Below the pieces are notes generated by a model that saw only the letters and a program-made list of their open reading frames with translations, was not told the DNA's origin and did no database searches. A program made the position numbers and the translations under genes. This document shows positions 46,380-58,979 of a DNA stretch of 64,000 bases, one piece after another. This stretch comes from Gnetum montanum (lineage: Eukaryota; Streptophyta; Gnetopsida; Gnetales; Gnetaceae): NCBI GenBank assembly GCA_015680685.1, contig MNCI01007793.1:49375-113374 (forward strand). The letters are read 5' to 3'. Every line of letters begins with the position of its first letter. Position 1 is the stretch's first letter.

Positions 46380-49200
46380 ATCCTCTAATGGCATGAAGGT
46401 GGTTGAGGAGATCAAATAGTCCTAGACACTAGAGGCTCCTAAGGTTCTAAAGAACCTTCATCAACTTCAGGCACACACAATGGTTGAGGCAAATGTGGCT
46501 ATCCTATTGTGGCTACAACCTCTAGTGGAAGGTGAAAGGCATTCATAAATGCCTTAATCTTATCCTCCTTGATTTGGAGATCATTCACAATATACATGGC
46601 ATTACCAATGTGGGTTGGAATGGGGATATCCCATGGATAGGGCATTACTGAGAACAACTCCTTAATGTTAACAAACTAGGTAGTGAATTATTTGTGTTCA
46701 ACATCAAAAGGGTTCACTACATTCTATAGCTTCTCATAGTCATTCATTCTTTCAATGAGGTTCTCGACAGTAGATCTTTGATTAGTGTATTTTCCCTTAA
46801 GAACCTTGAGTTCAACATTTTCCACTACAAGATTTTTCTTGGTGTACTTGTGATGTTTGGACCTAGCCTTGTACATCAAGTATGAGCTAGCCACCTACTT
46901 TTCCACTTTGGACTGAGGCCATCTAGCAATTAACATAGCTAGGTTCATGTATTAGAGATTAGCAAGTTGCATGTATTCCATCATTTCCTCTATCTGCAAC
47001 TCATTTAAGTGAACTTTTACTTTATTGTACTGATCAATCTCATTAATGATGAGCTACCACAATTTGTGTCCATGTCGGAGTTATTAGAGGGTCTCATTCA
47101 CTTTTGCCTTTGCCACTTGAATATGTTTCTCATTTACTTCTTTGTGTAGGCCCACCCAAGTCTTTGTAAGTTCCTTCACTCTCTTGAATTTCAGAGCCTT
47201 TGATTTCTAGACAACTACCTCTATTATATTCTTTTGGAAAATTACATGAACCTCCTCCATAGAGAGGTTTATGTTCTTAGTTGTGAATCTCCTTAGGTTT
47301 GTGTATGCTTTGTCTAGTTGCTCCTGCTATTGATGGATAAAGTCAACTAACTATTGTTTATGCACATCAACATTTCATAGGTAATGGTTTTTTGTGATTA
47401 ATTGCACATTCTCCTAGTAGTTCAGATCTAAGGCCTTCTAAAATTTATGCTAGGTTGCCTCTGCCAAAGATCGATAAAACAACATTGTCTCCATTGTACC
47501 ATCAACCCCTTTTATCCTAGTGTGAAGCTATTCAAGAGCTTCATCGCTTGTCAATGCTAGGTTGAGAAATGTAGGGTTGGTAATCTAGGATCTAAACTTA
47601 GCAACTTCCATAGCCAAGCATTCATTTAGATTCTTAGATATTTTGAGTTGCCCTTCCAAAATAATGATCTTGCTCCCTACCTCTAGTAGCTCTAGCTAAG
47701 TTGTGATAATACTATCTAGAAGATCAACAACATCTAGAAGTGGTTGCTTGATTCCCACTAGTCAGTTTAGTAGTTCTTAATGTTGCGATACACTTAATTT
47801 GCTACTTATGGTTCCTTTGGACATCTACGCATCTTTAAGTGCAATGATGTCTAGTACAGATGTTGTAGGTGCATTGAATATTTTGGCAATCTTGTTAGCA
47901 ACCACCTCTACCATTGTTTCTTTTCCTTGGTGCTACATAATTGGTACTATTGCCTCCCTTGCCTTCCTCCAAGTGCACCAAGAAAGTTGTAGTATTTCCA
48001 GAATTTCTAAGAGTGACTATTATTCTGAGAGAGATATTGTTATCTCTTTGGCTCTAGGATTTGACCTTGTAGAAAACTATGTTCGTTAGGTAGAGAAAAT
48101 GGATCCACATCCTTCCATTAGGTTGGCTGTTCAAGCCACCTCATTTAGGTGACTTATCACTAGCTAGTACACAAATGGGACTCCACCACTTATTCTTGCT
48201 CATTGCTATTGCTCACTCAAGAGTCATTCTTGGTACTTGTGCAACCATTGGGATGTTGTAGTGATATATAGCACAATGTTCTAAGTGGTGGATGGAGGTG
48301 CTGGCAGCTGCTACTCTTCTTGAATAGTTGTTGTAGGCATCTTACCCTTAATCATCTCTACCCAATTAATGGTCGAAGCACATCAAAAAACATCATTCGT
48401 ATAGTAGACTATCCCTCCCATTTGATAGAGTTTTTTGATGATGAGAAGGAAAGTACCTTCCTTCCACGTTCATTCTCTTTAAACCTCTTCTCTAGCTCTA
48501 GATAGATTAGGTGTGGAAGGTTGATCAGGAATCTTCCACTTAGAGTAGTGCACACATAGATAGAGAAGATAGTGATTTTGTTGAGCCTCACCATGGGATT
48601 TAGGTGAAAGGCCATAATCTTGTAGTGAATTCTTTTTATCAATGTAAGCACACCTTAATACCATTGAAACCATTCCTTTTTGATGATGGGATTTTCCTGC
48701 ATCAAAATCTTGATGAGATTCACCACAATTCTTGGCAACCCAAGTGCTTTAATAACCTAGTGGACATTCTACCTATTGTTCCAAAATAAGAATTTTTCTT
48801 CCATGTACCACTCCCCATTGAAAGTGATAATTGGCCATATGGGAAAGATCTTCAGTTGGTCCTATACTTTCTTAGGTACTAGCTCTAGGAAAGAGCCAAA
48901 GTTTAACTATTGGAGCATTATTTTTTGGAGCTCCCTTGATTTGATTTAATTTAGATAGGTTTTCATCAAGGTCACCTCAAGGGTTGCTTGTTGAGCTAGT
49001 GCCTCATCTCATTAGGAATGTTCTATTTCTGCTGCTAGTTTTGAAATCTAATGCATAGATTCCACTTTAGCCTCCTCCCTAAGAGGGCCTATGACATGGA
49101 TTGCACTTGGTTCTTCTTAGACCTATTCTTGGCCCCTTCCCATTCTTGGTCAATTCTCCCTTGGTTGAGATGATCCTCCTTCCTACGTATGCTTGGCTTT
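46380..49200 (-). pseudogene. Extra long ORF of element G between integrase and 3' LTR, function uncertain
   Basis: One minus-strand frame can be followed for about 930 codons with interruptions almost all TAG or TAA. The N-terminal third includes LVPKKV, IFPIWPIITFNGEWYMEEK, IKALGLPRIVVNLI and, at 48409-48651, LNKITIFSIYVCTTLSGRFL with INLPHLIYLEL. That pattern is reminiscent of the Athila ORF / putative plant transposon protein domain. The C-terminal two thirds are hydrophilic and heptad-like (SKIIILEGQLKISKNLNECL; HQQLDKAYTNLRRF-like text; YTKKNLVVENVELKVLKGKY), suggesting a coiled coil. Positions 46500-46690 give a conserved-looking end. I see no clear membrane helix or catalytic motif. 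Its location after integrase matches the envelope-like ORF position of Athila elements. Confidence 0.6.
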
Positions 49201-51360
49201 CGGTATCATCTATAGTCATAACACATATATGGATTAGTAGATATAATGTACAACTTCAAATTTTTAAATACATTATCTTGTTAATAAGTTATACTTGGCT
49301 AAGGTTAGACCATGAAAAATTGATTATTTTATTAACTATTTATTGTAAATGTCACTAGAGCTTGTTGGAAAGGTTTAACTTTTGTAATTTGTTGTTTAAA
49401 TATTTATTTCTTAGTTAAACCTTTGTGGGAGTTAGAAAAATGGTGAAAAAATTTCTATCAAAAATGACACATGTGCGGCCTCTACAACTAAGAGCTTACC
49501 TCTCGAAATGACAAGGTTAAAGAATAGAGTGATTTGGATAAATGGTTAGGAAGTTATGGGCTTTGGAAGTTTCTAGGCTTTGAAAATTTGAAACACTTCC
49601 TTGGCATTTGTGAGCAAATGTGAAAATTTATAAGGGAGTTCATGCATATTTATACTATTGTTTGCACTACATTGATGGTGCTACATATATGGGGCATCAT
49701 ATATGTGTTTGCTCCATCAACAAGGCCTTGTTTATGAGGTTTGTAAACAAAATTTTTAACTTTGAATATCTCAAAAAATAAAAGGAATTTTTAGATGAAT
49801 TTGGGGTCTATGGAGTTCAAGAAAAGCCATGAATATGATGAAATCATTGAAGAGGTTCTTTGAAAGCTCAAAAATTTAAAAAATTTGATAGAAAATATGT
49901 GAATACAAGAAAATACATAAAGGAGTACATGGTCAAATGCAGAAGATGGGCGTACAAAAGAATTTGATTGCAAGAATGCCTAAGGATAAGGTGCTTAATG
50001 AATCCAACCAAGAGCTATGCAAGTGGGTCCTCCCCATAGCAAGCACATGCTTTACTTTCCCTTACATAACTTCAACCTAAGTAGTTCATGTGTCCCATAG
50101 GTGATTAATGGTCGATGGAGGTTAAGGATCAAAACTTGAAAGATTCTACCAAAGAATTCAAGTACATTAGAAAAAGACACTAAATAAGAACATGAACACT
50201 AGTAGTGAGGTGAGTTATGGTTAGCATGGATGATGATGAAGAACGTGGAATGGAATTTTGAATTGAGGTCATAAGAAGTCCCTTATGGATTTTGTGTTTA
50301 AATGACCTACGAAGATCCATCCTTAGGCTAGACCAAAAACCAACCACTTTTAGTGACTTCACATTGCCACTTCAAGATTGATCAGCCCCTCGAGACATAA
50401 GAGTGCTCCCATAGAACAACCACCATTTCAAAAAAAGAAAAAAATAGAAGCAAGAAGTATGAGAGGACCTTAGTTAGGAAGGACCTTTAGGCATTGGTAA
50501 CATGTCTTTCTAGTTTCATAACCAGTGCTTGTAGCCCATTTATTTGTCTAAGGGTGTGCTTTGAATTCCCATCATGTTTTTTTAATTTTATTTTATTTTC
50601 TTTTTGGATGAAAAACACACCATGTAAAGACTTATTCAGCTTTCTATTATTGGTATACATGAAATGGTAAGAAGTCTATGAAAACACTTAAGCACCTAAG
50701 TAAGTAGAAGACTACAAAGAGTATTAAGTCCTCTTGAAGTTACACCTTGTGCAAACCTTTGAATCCTTTCAAATTATGGAAGCTACCAAGGTTAAAAATT
50801 TATTAATAGTTTATTTAATCAAAGGGACCTCAAATTTCAAAAACAAAGAAAACCATAGAGTTTTTGGATGGGGTGGATGCCATGGACTCACTACCTATTC
50901 CATGAAAAAGAAACCATGTTTTAGCCATTGGTACAAAAATTCAAAAATAGAAACCAAACATTAGCAAACAAAACATTAAGCACAAACCACCATTAGCAAC
51001 AACGACAACACCATTGTGTCCTATTGGGACAAAGCACTTTTATTAACAAACATTAGCAAATCACACTAAAATAAAGTAAAATATATAAGAAAGTGTAACA
51101 TATTTAAGAAAAATTAGATGTACTAATGATGGTATAAAAAATGGTGTAAAATAGGAAAAAATTTTAAAAATAAAAAAGGTGTAAAAAAAATAATTTGCAA
51201 AGATAAAAATGTGTAAAATTATAGAAAAATTGAGGAGTCATGTAGGTGATTAATATGGATGACGATCTCTCCCACGATTGAGTTAGAAGGAGGAGATCCA
51301 AAAAATTGAGCATGGTGTTCATCCATTGAGGTATTTGTTGCATTGGCTTGCTTGGGCTCA
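49201..51360 (-). other. Element G spacer between integrase and the extra ORF
   Basis: Noncoding. 49230-49310 matches 23990-24070 of C1, and 49950-51300 is colinear with 24240-25620, including the AACATGTCTTTCTAGTTTCATAA block at about 50500 and the TGTAAAA-rich stretch. Both G and C1 carry this spacer, and A2 carries part of it on the other strand. The stretch 49320-49950 has no match that I can see elsewhere in the window. Confidence 0.6.
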
Positions 51361-54260
51361 ATGGAAAGGCTTTATATATTAGACATTAATCAAATTCTTC
51401 TTGTTTAGGCTTTCAGGTTCATATATGGTCATGTTCCTAGAAGGAAGGGATTCATCAATTATATAAGGCCCCTCTTACAATGTTTGGAATTTGGTTCATT
51501 GAGGTACATATGTTGGATTCCAATAGAGAACCTTATCTCTTGGTTAAAGTTTCACTTTCCATATTCTAAGATCATGTCATTNNNNNNNNNNNNNNNNNNN
51601 NNNNNNNNNNNNNNNNNNNNNNNNNNNNNNNNNNNNNNNNNNNNNNNNNNNNNNNNNNNNNNNNNNNNNNNNNNNNNNNNNNNNNNNNNNNNNNNNNNNN
51701 NNNNNNNNNNNNNNNNNNNNNNNNNNNNNNNNNNNNNNNNNNNNNNNNNNNNNNNNNNNNNNNNNNNNNNNNNNNNNNNNNNNNNNNNNNNNNNNNNNNN
51801 NNNNNNNNNNNNNNNNNNNNNNNGGAGATAACAAAGATTCTAACAAGAACTATTAGCAAATATAGGAGAGACTNTAGTCACCTATGTTTGACCATTGGCT
51901 TGTGGATGATAGGGTGTTGTTAATTTATATTTAACCCCCAAGATTTGCATGATTTTTCAAAAATTAGCACCTATGAAATGGATTCTGTTGTTAGAAATCA
52001 CTGCACGTGGCACCCCAAACCTATTCACAACATTTGTTGTACAAATCGAGTAGCAGTGGATGATGTATAGTTGGTGATGGCTACTACTTCTACCCATTTG
52101 TTATAGTAATTAATGGTAATGATTATATATGCCTTTCCAACAGAAATAGGTGTGATGGAACCCATGAAAGCAATGCCCCATGTGTCAAAGGGTTCTAGTG
52201 GTTAAATCCACTATTGAGGATCCTCTATTTGTGTGGTTATCCCATCATCTTATTTACAATGATCACAGGATTGAAAAAATTGGTGGAAATCCATGAAGAT
52301 TATGGGCCAATAGTATCTTGCCATTAAGATGTTTATGATCATTCATCTCTTAGCATAGTGGCCTTCACATCGACCTTCATGAGCATCTTGGAGAATGCAT
52401 AGTTGATTTGCATCAAGTACATACTAATGAACCAAACCATCAGTGCATACCTTTTAAATGTGTCTATTGATTTCATTGAAGTGCATAGCTTGATGAATAA
52501 AGTGTTGTTTCTTCCTATAGTCCAAATCTTGTGGCATCTTCTAAGTGAAAAGATAAGTCACGATGCCATCGCACTATTTAGGCTTAATGGAAACCTGTTT
52601 AGGTATATCCCTGACAAAGAGGAGTTCATCAGGAAATAGATCAAATAGTGGGCTTTCCTCCTCTTCATTATTCCATCACATCTAAGACAAGTGATCAAAA
52701 ATTACATTCTTAGTCACTTTTAGATCTACCATTGTAAGATTAAATTCCTACAAAATCATCAACCATATGACATAGGGACTCACCATTAGCTTATTCATGA
52801 GCAAGCAGATGACACTATGATTAGTATGCACAAACACTTTATATCCAAGCACATAGTGCCTAAAATTTTCTAGAGAATTCACCGCTACCATTAGTTCTTT
52901 TTTCATCAGTTGTGCATCTATAATGCTTCTACTTGTGTAGTAGATGTAATATGGATGTTTTTTTATCATCTAACTACATAAGCATGTCTCCCAAGGTGTA
53001 GTTAGATGCATCCATAATGATCTGACATGGTCTAGACCATTCAGGTGCTCATAGAATTAGAGTCTCTATGAGCTTTTCCTTGAGGCTTTGGAATGCATTT
53101 TCACATTCCTTGGTCCATAGAAAGGAAGCATCTTTCCATGTTTTCTCAACCAATGGTTTTGCGATCTTAGAGAAATTCTCTATAAATTGTTGGTAGTAAC
53201 TAGTATGTCCAAGGAATGACCAAACATATTTTATAGTTTTTGGTTGACAGGTGATTCCTTCGATGATCCTTATCTTTATAGGATCTACATTGATCCATTC
53301 CTATAAAATTCTGTGTCCTAATACAATGCTTTCTTGGATCATGAGATGGTTCTTTTGCTAATTGATTTGCAGATTTATTTTCACACATCCTTTTAGTACT
53401 TGCTCAAGGTAGTCCAAGGCTTGCTCGAATGTAGCACCATAAGCAAAGAAGTCATCCATGAATACTTCTACTTTGCTATCTATTTGCTATTGAAAGATGC
53501 TTAAGACTAGGTATTGGAAAGTAGTAGGAGAATTACATAGACCAAAAGGCATTTTGTGATATGCAAAGGTTTCCTAGGGACTTGTGAATGTTGTTTTGGC
53601 CTAATCCTTTGGCGCAATTTGAATTTGGTTATAGCCACTATAACCATCTAGAAAATTGTAATAGCAATGCCCAAATATGGTGTCCAACACCTAATCAATG
53701 AATGACAATAAAAAATGATCCTTGAATGTTGCCATGTTTAACTTGAAGTTGATACAAACCCTTTATTTGCCACCTCTCTTTGGTACTATTACAATTGGGT
53801 TGATTGACTCGCTATTTGCAATGGGGTAGTCTTTCTTAGGGAGTTTCTTAATCTTGTCTTTGATGATTTGATTCAATTTTGGGTTCAACCACTATTGTAG
53901 TTGCCTCCATGGCTTCATGGATGGATCAATGTAAATGTGGTGCTAGCATATCTATGGATCAATTCTAGTGAGTTCAAGATAGGACAAAGCAAAGGTTGTT
54001 GGTCATCTATTGACAACTTTCAACATTTTTCTTTCTACTTGAGAGAAAGTTTGACATTAAGTATAATCAGCTTGCCATTTTTTAAGAATGCATATTCTAG
54101 CCCAATAGTTAGAGTTTTCAACTCTAGGGACTCTTATTTGAAATTCTTAGGAATCTCCAACTCCCCCCAATTGCTATCATCATTTTCATTATTAGAGAGT
54201 TGGTAATGAACTTTTTGTAGTTTATGTATATGATGATCTTATACGTTGCTCAACATGTGG
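51361..54260 (-). pseudogene. Element G pol pseudogene (RT, RNase H, integrase)
   Basis: This is colinear with C1 pol. RT catalytic box VEVFMDDFF lies at about 53448-53470, with both Asp kept, followed by FEQALDYLEQVLKGCVKINL and a LGHRIL segment. RNase H includes YVLGYKVFVHTNHSVICLLMNK (about 52790-52860). The integrase spans about 52.4-51.4 kb and is interrupted by the N gap. Similarity stops near 54260 inside the linker upstream of RT, so protease, gag, primer site and 5' LTR of G are absent. Many stops are present. Confidence 0.8.
51582..51823. other. Assembly gap (242 N)
   Basis: A run of 242 N inside the integrase C-terminal region of element G. A nearby single N is at about 51873. Open frames across it are meaningless. 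Confidence 0.99.
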
Positions 54261-55635
54261 AGCTAGGATGCCCATTGTGTGAGATAAAAATATCCAATTT
54301 TATAGCTTCTGGAGTATTTTTAGCCCTTTTCAAGTAATGTTACATAGAATTTGCAACTTGTTGAGCATTTTTTTGGCTTCCACAAGTTGAAGTATAATTG
54401 CTTGAAAAGAATTTTAGCTCTTACAAGATAAGAATACATGGGATTTATAGCATGTGAGCTACAAACCTCATTTTTCACATTGAAAATGGTTTAAAATTTT
54501 GTCAAAACAAGGCCACAAGCTAAGATTTTTGGTAGGAGAATAGGATAATTATTTTTGCCTTCAATTCTCCACCAAATTACAATAAAAACTTTGCTATGAA
54601 TTTTTATTTGTCACATGAATTTTCCTTGAGGTGTTTCACCTTAGTGTTTTTTTAAGGATAAGAAAAAATAAGAAGGAACAATGAAAAAAGTAAGGCAAAA
54701 TGGATCATTTGAGGAAAATTAGGAAAATTTATAATAGGTTCTCCTTTGTCTTTTTTATTTTTTATTTTATTTTATTTTACCTTTCTTTGGAAATGGATCA
54801 AAAAGGATAAAAAGGCTAGGGTGAGGATTACTACCAAATTCCATTACACTTAAGAGCTTATTACATTATCAATGAACATGGTCTCATCTTCTTATGTTTT
54901 TGAGAAAACTTTGCTTATGATACACATCATTGTTAATGTAGGAATTCCAACACAATTCTAAATGATTAGCTACACTACCAATGAAGAGGATGCTTTCAAA
55001 AACATTACCTATAGTGTACTTTAACCCTCGTACATGTGCCTTTAATTATAAGCTAGGTAGCATCATAGAAATTCTTCTACATGGCTATGTGTTCTCAAGT
55101 AAAGAGGAACATCCTTTGTTGTGTTGCTTACAAGATAACCATGGATCATCACACTTGAGGGCGAGGGCTTATGGAAGTGGAAAAGGAATGTTATGAGGTC
55201 ACCTAGTAATTGTGGATAACCATTCTCTAATTTCACATGTCCTACATTCACATGATCATGGTAATAATATGATAAGTTAGCATAAATCTCATTCTTAATA
55301 ATGCATCATGAATAATACATAGAATTATTGAAATATATCATATAAAAGAGAATTTTATACAATATAAATATGATATAACATGAACAATAAAAAAATATTT
55401 TACTTATATTATCATTGAATGGTGTTATGATGGCCCAATGCCTAGCTACTCAAATGATCATAATGATTATTAAAATTTTACTGAAATGCATAAATAGATC
55501 AAACCATTATGCTAAGAAAAAAATGATGATAAATTCAATATGCATGACAAGAGGATGAAAATGCAAAGAAAATAAGAAAATGCAATTATATACTAATGAA
55601 ATGCATGAAAATTAGAAGAAAGCATGCAATTAAGG
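54261..55635. other. No recognisable gene between elements G and H
   Basis: AT-rich DNA with no convincing coding frame. A plus-strand open stretch at 54981-55196 has no recognisable domain. 54740-54780 is a TTTTATTTTA simple repeat. It may contain the eroded 3' end of element H, which runs in this direction from 55.64 kb, but no LTR edge is visible. Confidence 0.35.
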
Positions 55636-58560
55636 ATTTACCAAGTGTTCATGAGGGACACCTAAGTAGAAATACTTTAAATGAGATACAGTAAAATTTC
55701 TACATAATTTTTTATCTTGCAAATCAAAATTTTTTTAAACATTAGGGCCAATGATATTTGTGACTTGATATGAACCTTACCATATAGGAGAACTTATTTT
55801 GCAAACTTGTGTAACTAGATAATCTATCTCTTTTGAGAACTAGATCATCTACTTTAAAAGCTTTAGCTACATATTTCTTATCAAACCATCTTTTAATAGT
55901 TTTTTGATGATTAAATAGGCTTTATACTACTTTGATCCTTTTAAGTTCTAAATTCTAAATGTCATATGTTCGTGAAATTAAATTTTCATTAGTTGGTAAA
56001 TATTCTAATAAAAATTAATGTATTGAAATCTACAAATTTATTGGTAAAATTCATTCTTGACCATATACTAGATTGTATGGTGTAGTTTTGATAGATTTTT
56101 TATAACAAATTCTATTAATCCATACTATCCATTTTAATTTTTCTTACCATGCTTATGGATTTTGAGTTATCATTTTCTTAATTCCACCTAATATAATTTT
56201 ATTGGATGACTCATACTTGGTGATAGCTTTGATGATAATATTATGTTGCCTAGCCTCATTGGTAAATTCTATGAATATAAAAGTAGGTCCATTATTGACT
56301 ACTAAGGCATAAGGGTATCCATATCTAGAAATTATATCATTTTCTAAGAACTGAATCACCTCTCAACATGTTTTAGTTTTAGTTGCTTTCACTTCTAGCC
56401 AACATGTGTAATAATCAATAGCCGATAAGATAAACACATGTTGAGCTATTGATAATGCATTAATTAGTTCTATAAAATCTCAAGCCCATTATGTGAAGGA
56501 TCTAGTTTCTATTATAGGTTGTAAAGGAGCTTAAATTTTAGAATCTTCCCCTTTAAAAATTTGACATTATACACAAGTTTTAACTAGATTGTAAGCATCA
56601 TTAATCATAATGGGCTAATAGTAACATGCTCTTGTAATTTTATGTATTAGCAAATGATAACTAATATGTCCTTTATCATGTAGTTATCTTATATTATCAT
56701 TAGCTTGTTCTTTGTCTAAACATTTAAGATAATTTTCTCTAAACAACTCACCACTAATTAAAATAAATTAATAACATTTAGATAATAAAATCTTTCTTTT
56801 ATATCTAGGTAAGTCTAAAGGACATTGATGAAAGGTTAAAAATAAAACTTAATATCTACATATCATGGATCATGTAATTGGTTAGGAGCAAATGAGATAT
56901 CATTAATAGACAGTATGTAAAGTGGTATTGATTCCTTGTTTTTAAGTGTATTATAATATTCTAAAGTTGAGGATTTGGCTATTAGCGTGGCAAGATTGGT
57001 TCCTTTAACTAACTTGGCTACTTTCCATTGAATATTAAAATCTTGTAATTTCATAACCCATTTACATATTTTTCACTAGGATCTTGGAACTTGGATAATG
57101 CAATGGTGGCTAAATCAACAACAATAACAAAAACTTTCTTGGTTAACAAATAGTAGTGAACTTTTTTTTAGAGCTTTAATCATAATATATACTTTTTCTA
57201 TGGGTAAATATTTTAAATTTGTCTTTCAAAGGTGCAAACATGAAAGCTATAAGCCTTTCACCTTGATTAATGATATCTTGGGTTAAGATAGTAGTAGCAT
57301 TGACATTACTAGAAAATCGTATGAAAGAAAATCATTTTTGTACCAAGGACAAGCTAAAATGGGAGAATCTATGATGAATTATTTAATAGCAAGAAAATTT
57401 TTTTTCTTCCTTTTTCTCAATACATATTATTATCTTTCTTAAGCATCTTATTCAATCGTATAACTAATTCAACATACACATGGATAAATCATCTAACAAA
57501 ACTAATTTTCCCAAAAAATCCTTAAATTAGTTTTAGATAAAGGATAAGTTACCTTTAAAATAGAATTTATTCAATTAGGATCAATCATAATTTCTTCTTT
57601 AGTCACTATATGACCATGGAATTTATCACTTTGAACACCAAAAATAGATTTCTTAGCATGCAAAGTGATACCAAACCATCTAAATGTTATAAAAATATTT
57701 TTTGTTTCTAAGGTGTGTACCTTGATCTTTATAGAAAATGGTTAAATCATCTAGATAAATAATGATACATTTCTTTATTACAACTTCGAAAGTTTTATTC
57801 ATAGCTCTTTGAAAGGTATAACCAATGTGAATAAGACTACAGAGTTTCTTAACAAACTGAAAATTTCCACATTTTGTTGTAAAGATAGTCTTATATTGGT
57901 TCATTTAGAAAGGAATACATTTGCACACCATTCACAATTTGCAAAAGTTCCTCCATAAGAGGAAGTGGATAATTATCATTAATACATGAGGTATTAAGAT
58001 TATGAAAATTAATGCATAGTTGTAATTTACTTATTCATTTTCTAACTAGAACTAAGTTTGATATCCAATTGAAGTGTCTCATAGGATAAATAATTTTAGA
58101 TTCTAAAATTTTATCTATTTCTATCTTCATCAAAGTTTCAATTTTTGAGCTCACTAGTATAAGTTTTTGTCTAAATGATTTTGTTTTGGGCTTAAGAGGT
58201 ATAGTATGCATCATCATGGGAGGATTAAAATGTTTAAGATCCTAATAAGTCCAAGCTAATAGAGTAGTATTATCCTTTTTTTTTGTTACATTAGTTAATT
58301 CATGTAACAAAATGATCAAGTTTAGTTTCCCACCTCTAGGTAAGTGAGCTACTACTTTAATAGAGTAGTATTATCCTTTTTTTTATTTGAGTAATTTTTA
58401 TTTTAGATAGCATCTGTCAATTAGTATTTCTAGATATTTAATGGTTTTGGTATATAAGGCATCAAATAAAGCCTCTCTGGTTGCTATTTTAGCAGAGATG
58501 ACATATTTTGATATTTCTTCATTAATTTAAGAAATTTTTAAAAATTGATTACTAAATTCA
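55636..58560 (-). pseudogene. Gypsy family-H pol pseudogene (RT, RNase H, integrase)
   Basis: Domains in sense order: RT entry with IDKILESKIIYPMRHFNWIS and LVLVRK (58035-58130); RT palm GNFQFVKKLCSL, TFQRAMNKTFEVVIKKCIII and YLDDLTIF (57744-57870), with YLDD intact; RNase H tail MKLQDFNIQWKVAKLVKGTN (56990-57054); integrase zinc region ending CQIFKGE (about 56550-56630); integrase core FLENDIISRYGYPYALVVNN (about 56290-56350); C-terminal domain with LQDKKLCRNFTVSHLKYF (about 55680-55740). Gag and protease are not seen. It is unlike the Athila-type copies. Stops and frameshifts are throughout. Confidence 0.8.
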
Positions 58561-58699
58561 TATTTAGAAGAAACAAATTCATAAATATATTGATTATTAT
58601 CAAAAACTTAGAAAGCAATGATGTTATTTGAAATAGAAAAAAGACTTAACCCTCTCAATAATAATATCAAAATGGAACATCTAAATTAGTTGTCATTTA

Positions 58700-58979
58700 A
58701 ACTAAGACATTAAAAAAATAATTTTATCATCTAGCAATATGTTTAATGGATATGTGATCAAATTCCTTAAAATGTTCAAGTTTTTCATGGTGGAATATTT
58801 ATCATAAAAAATTCCATTAATTTGATTTACTATAAGTTGAGAGTCAATATAAATCTTGAGTTTGGATAAGTCATAATATTGAGCTAGCTTGATCTCATGT
58901 ATAAGTGCTTCATAATCACCCAAGATATTAGTCATAGGCTATGTGAAATTGACGGCTTTAAGAATAGGAGCTTCACTAG
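58700..58979 (-). pseudogene. Second (archaeal-type) RNase H fragment upstream of family-H RT
   Basis: The minus strand reads MTNILGDYEALIHEIKLAQY, then LKIYIDSQLIVNQINGIFYD (58702-58935). This follows the N-x-A-E-Y-E-A-L...D-S-Q-L-V-V-N-Q signature of the additional RNase H of Tat-type plant Gypsy elements. Here the E-Y-E region reads D-Y-E. In such elements this domain lies between RNase H and integrase; here it precedes RT, so it is a displaced piece or part of a different copy. It is cut at 58979 by insertion of the A2 LTR. Confidence 0.65.

Noticed and set aside
47799-48089. 96-codon plus-strand open stretch with hydrophobic segments
   Set aside because: It is antisense to the long minus-strand frame of element G, which continues through it.
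46380-49200. Alternative genetic code (TAG read as Gln)
   Set aside because: Intact stretches use CAG and CAA normally, and CHG deamination in methylated repeats explains the pattern.
51484-51859. Open stretches across the N run
   Set aside because: They exist only because N codons are not read as stops.
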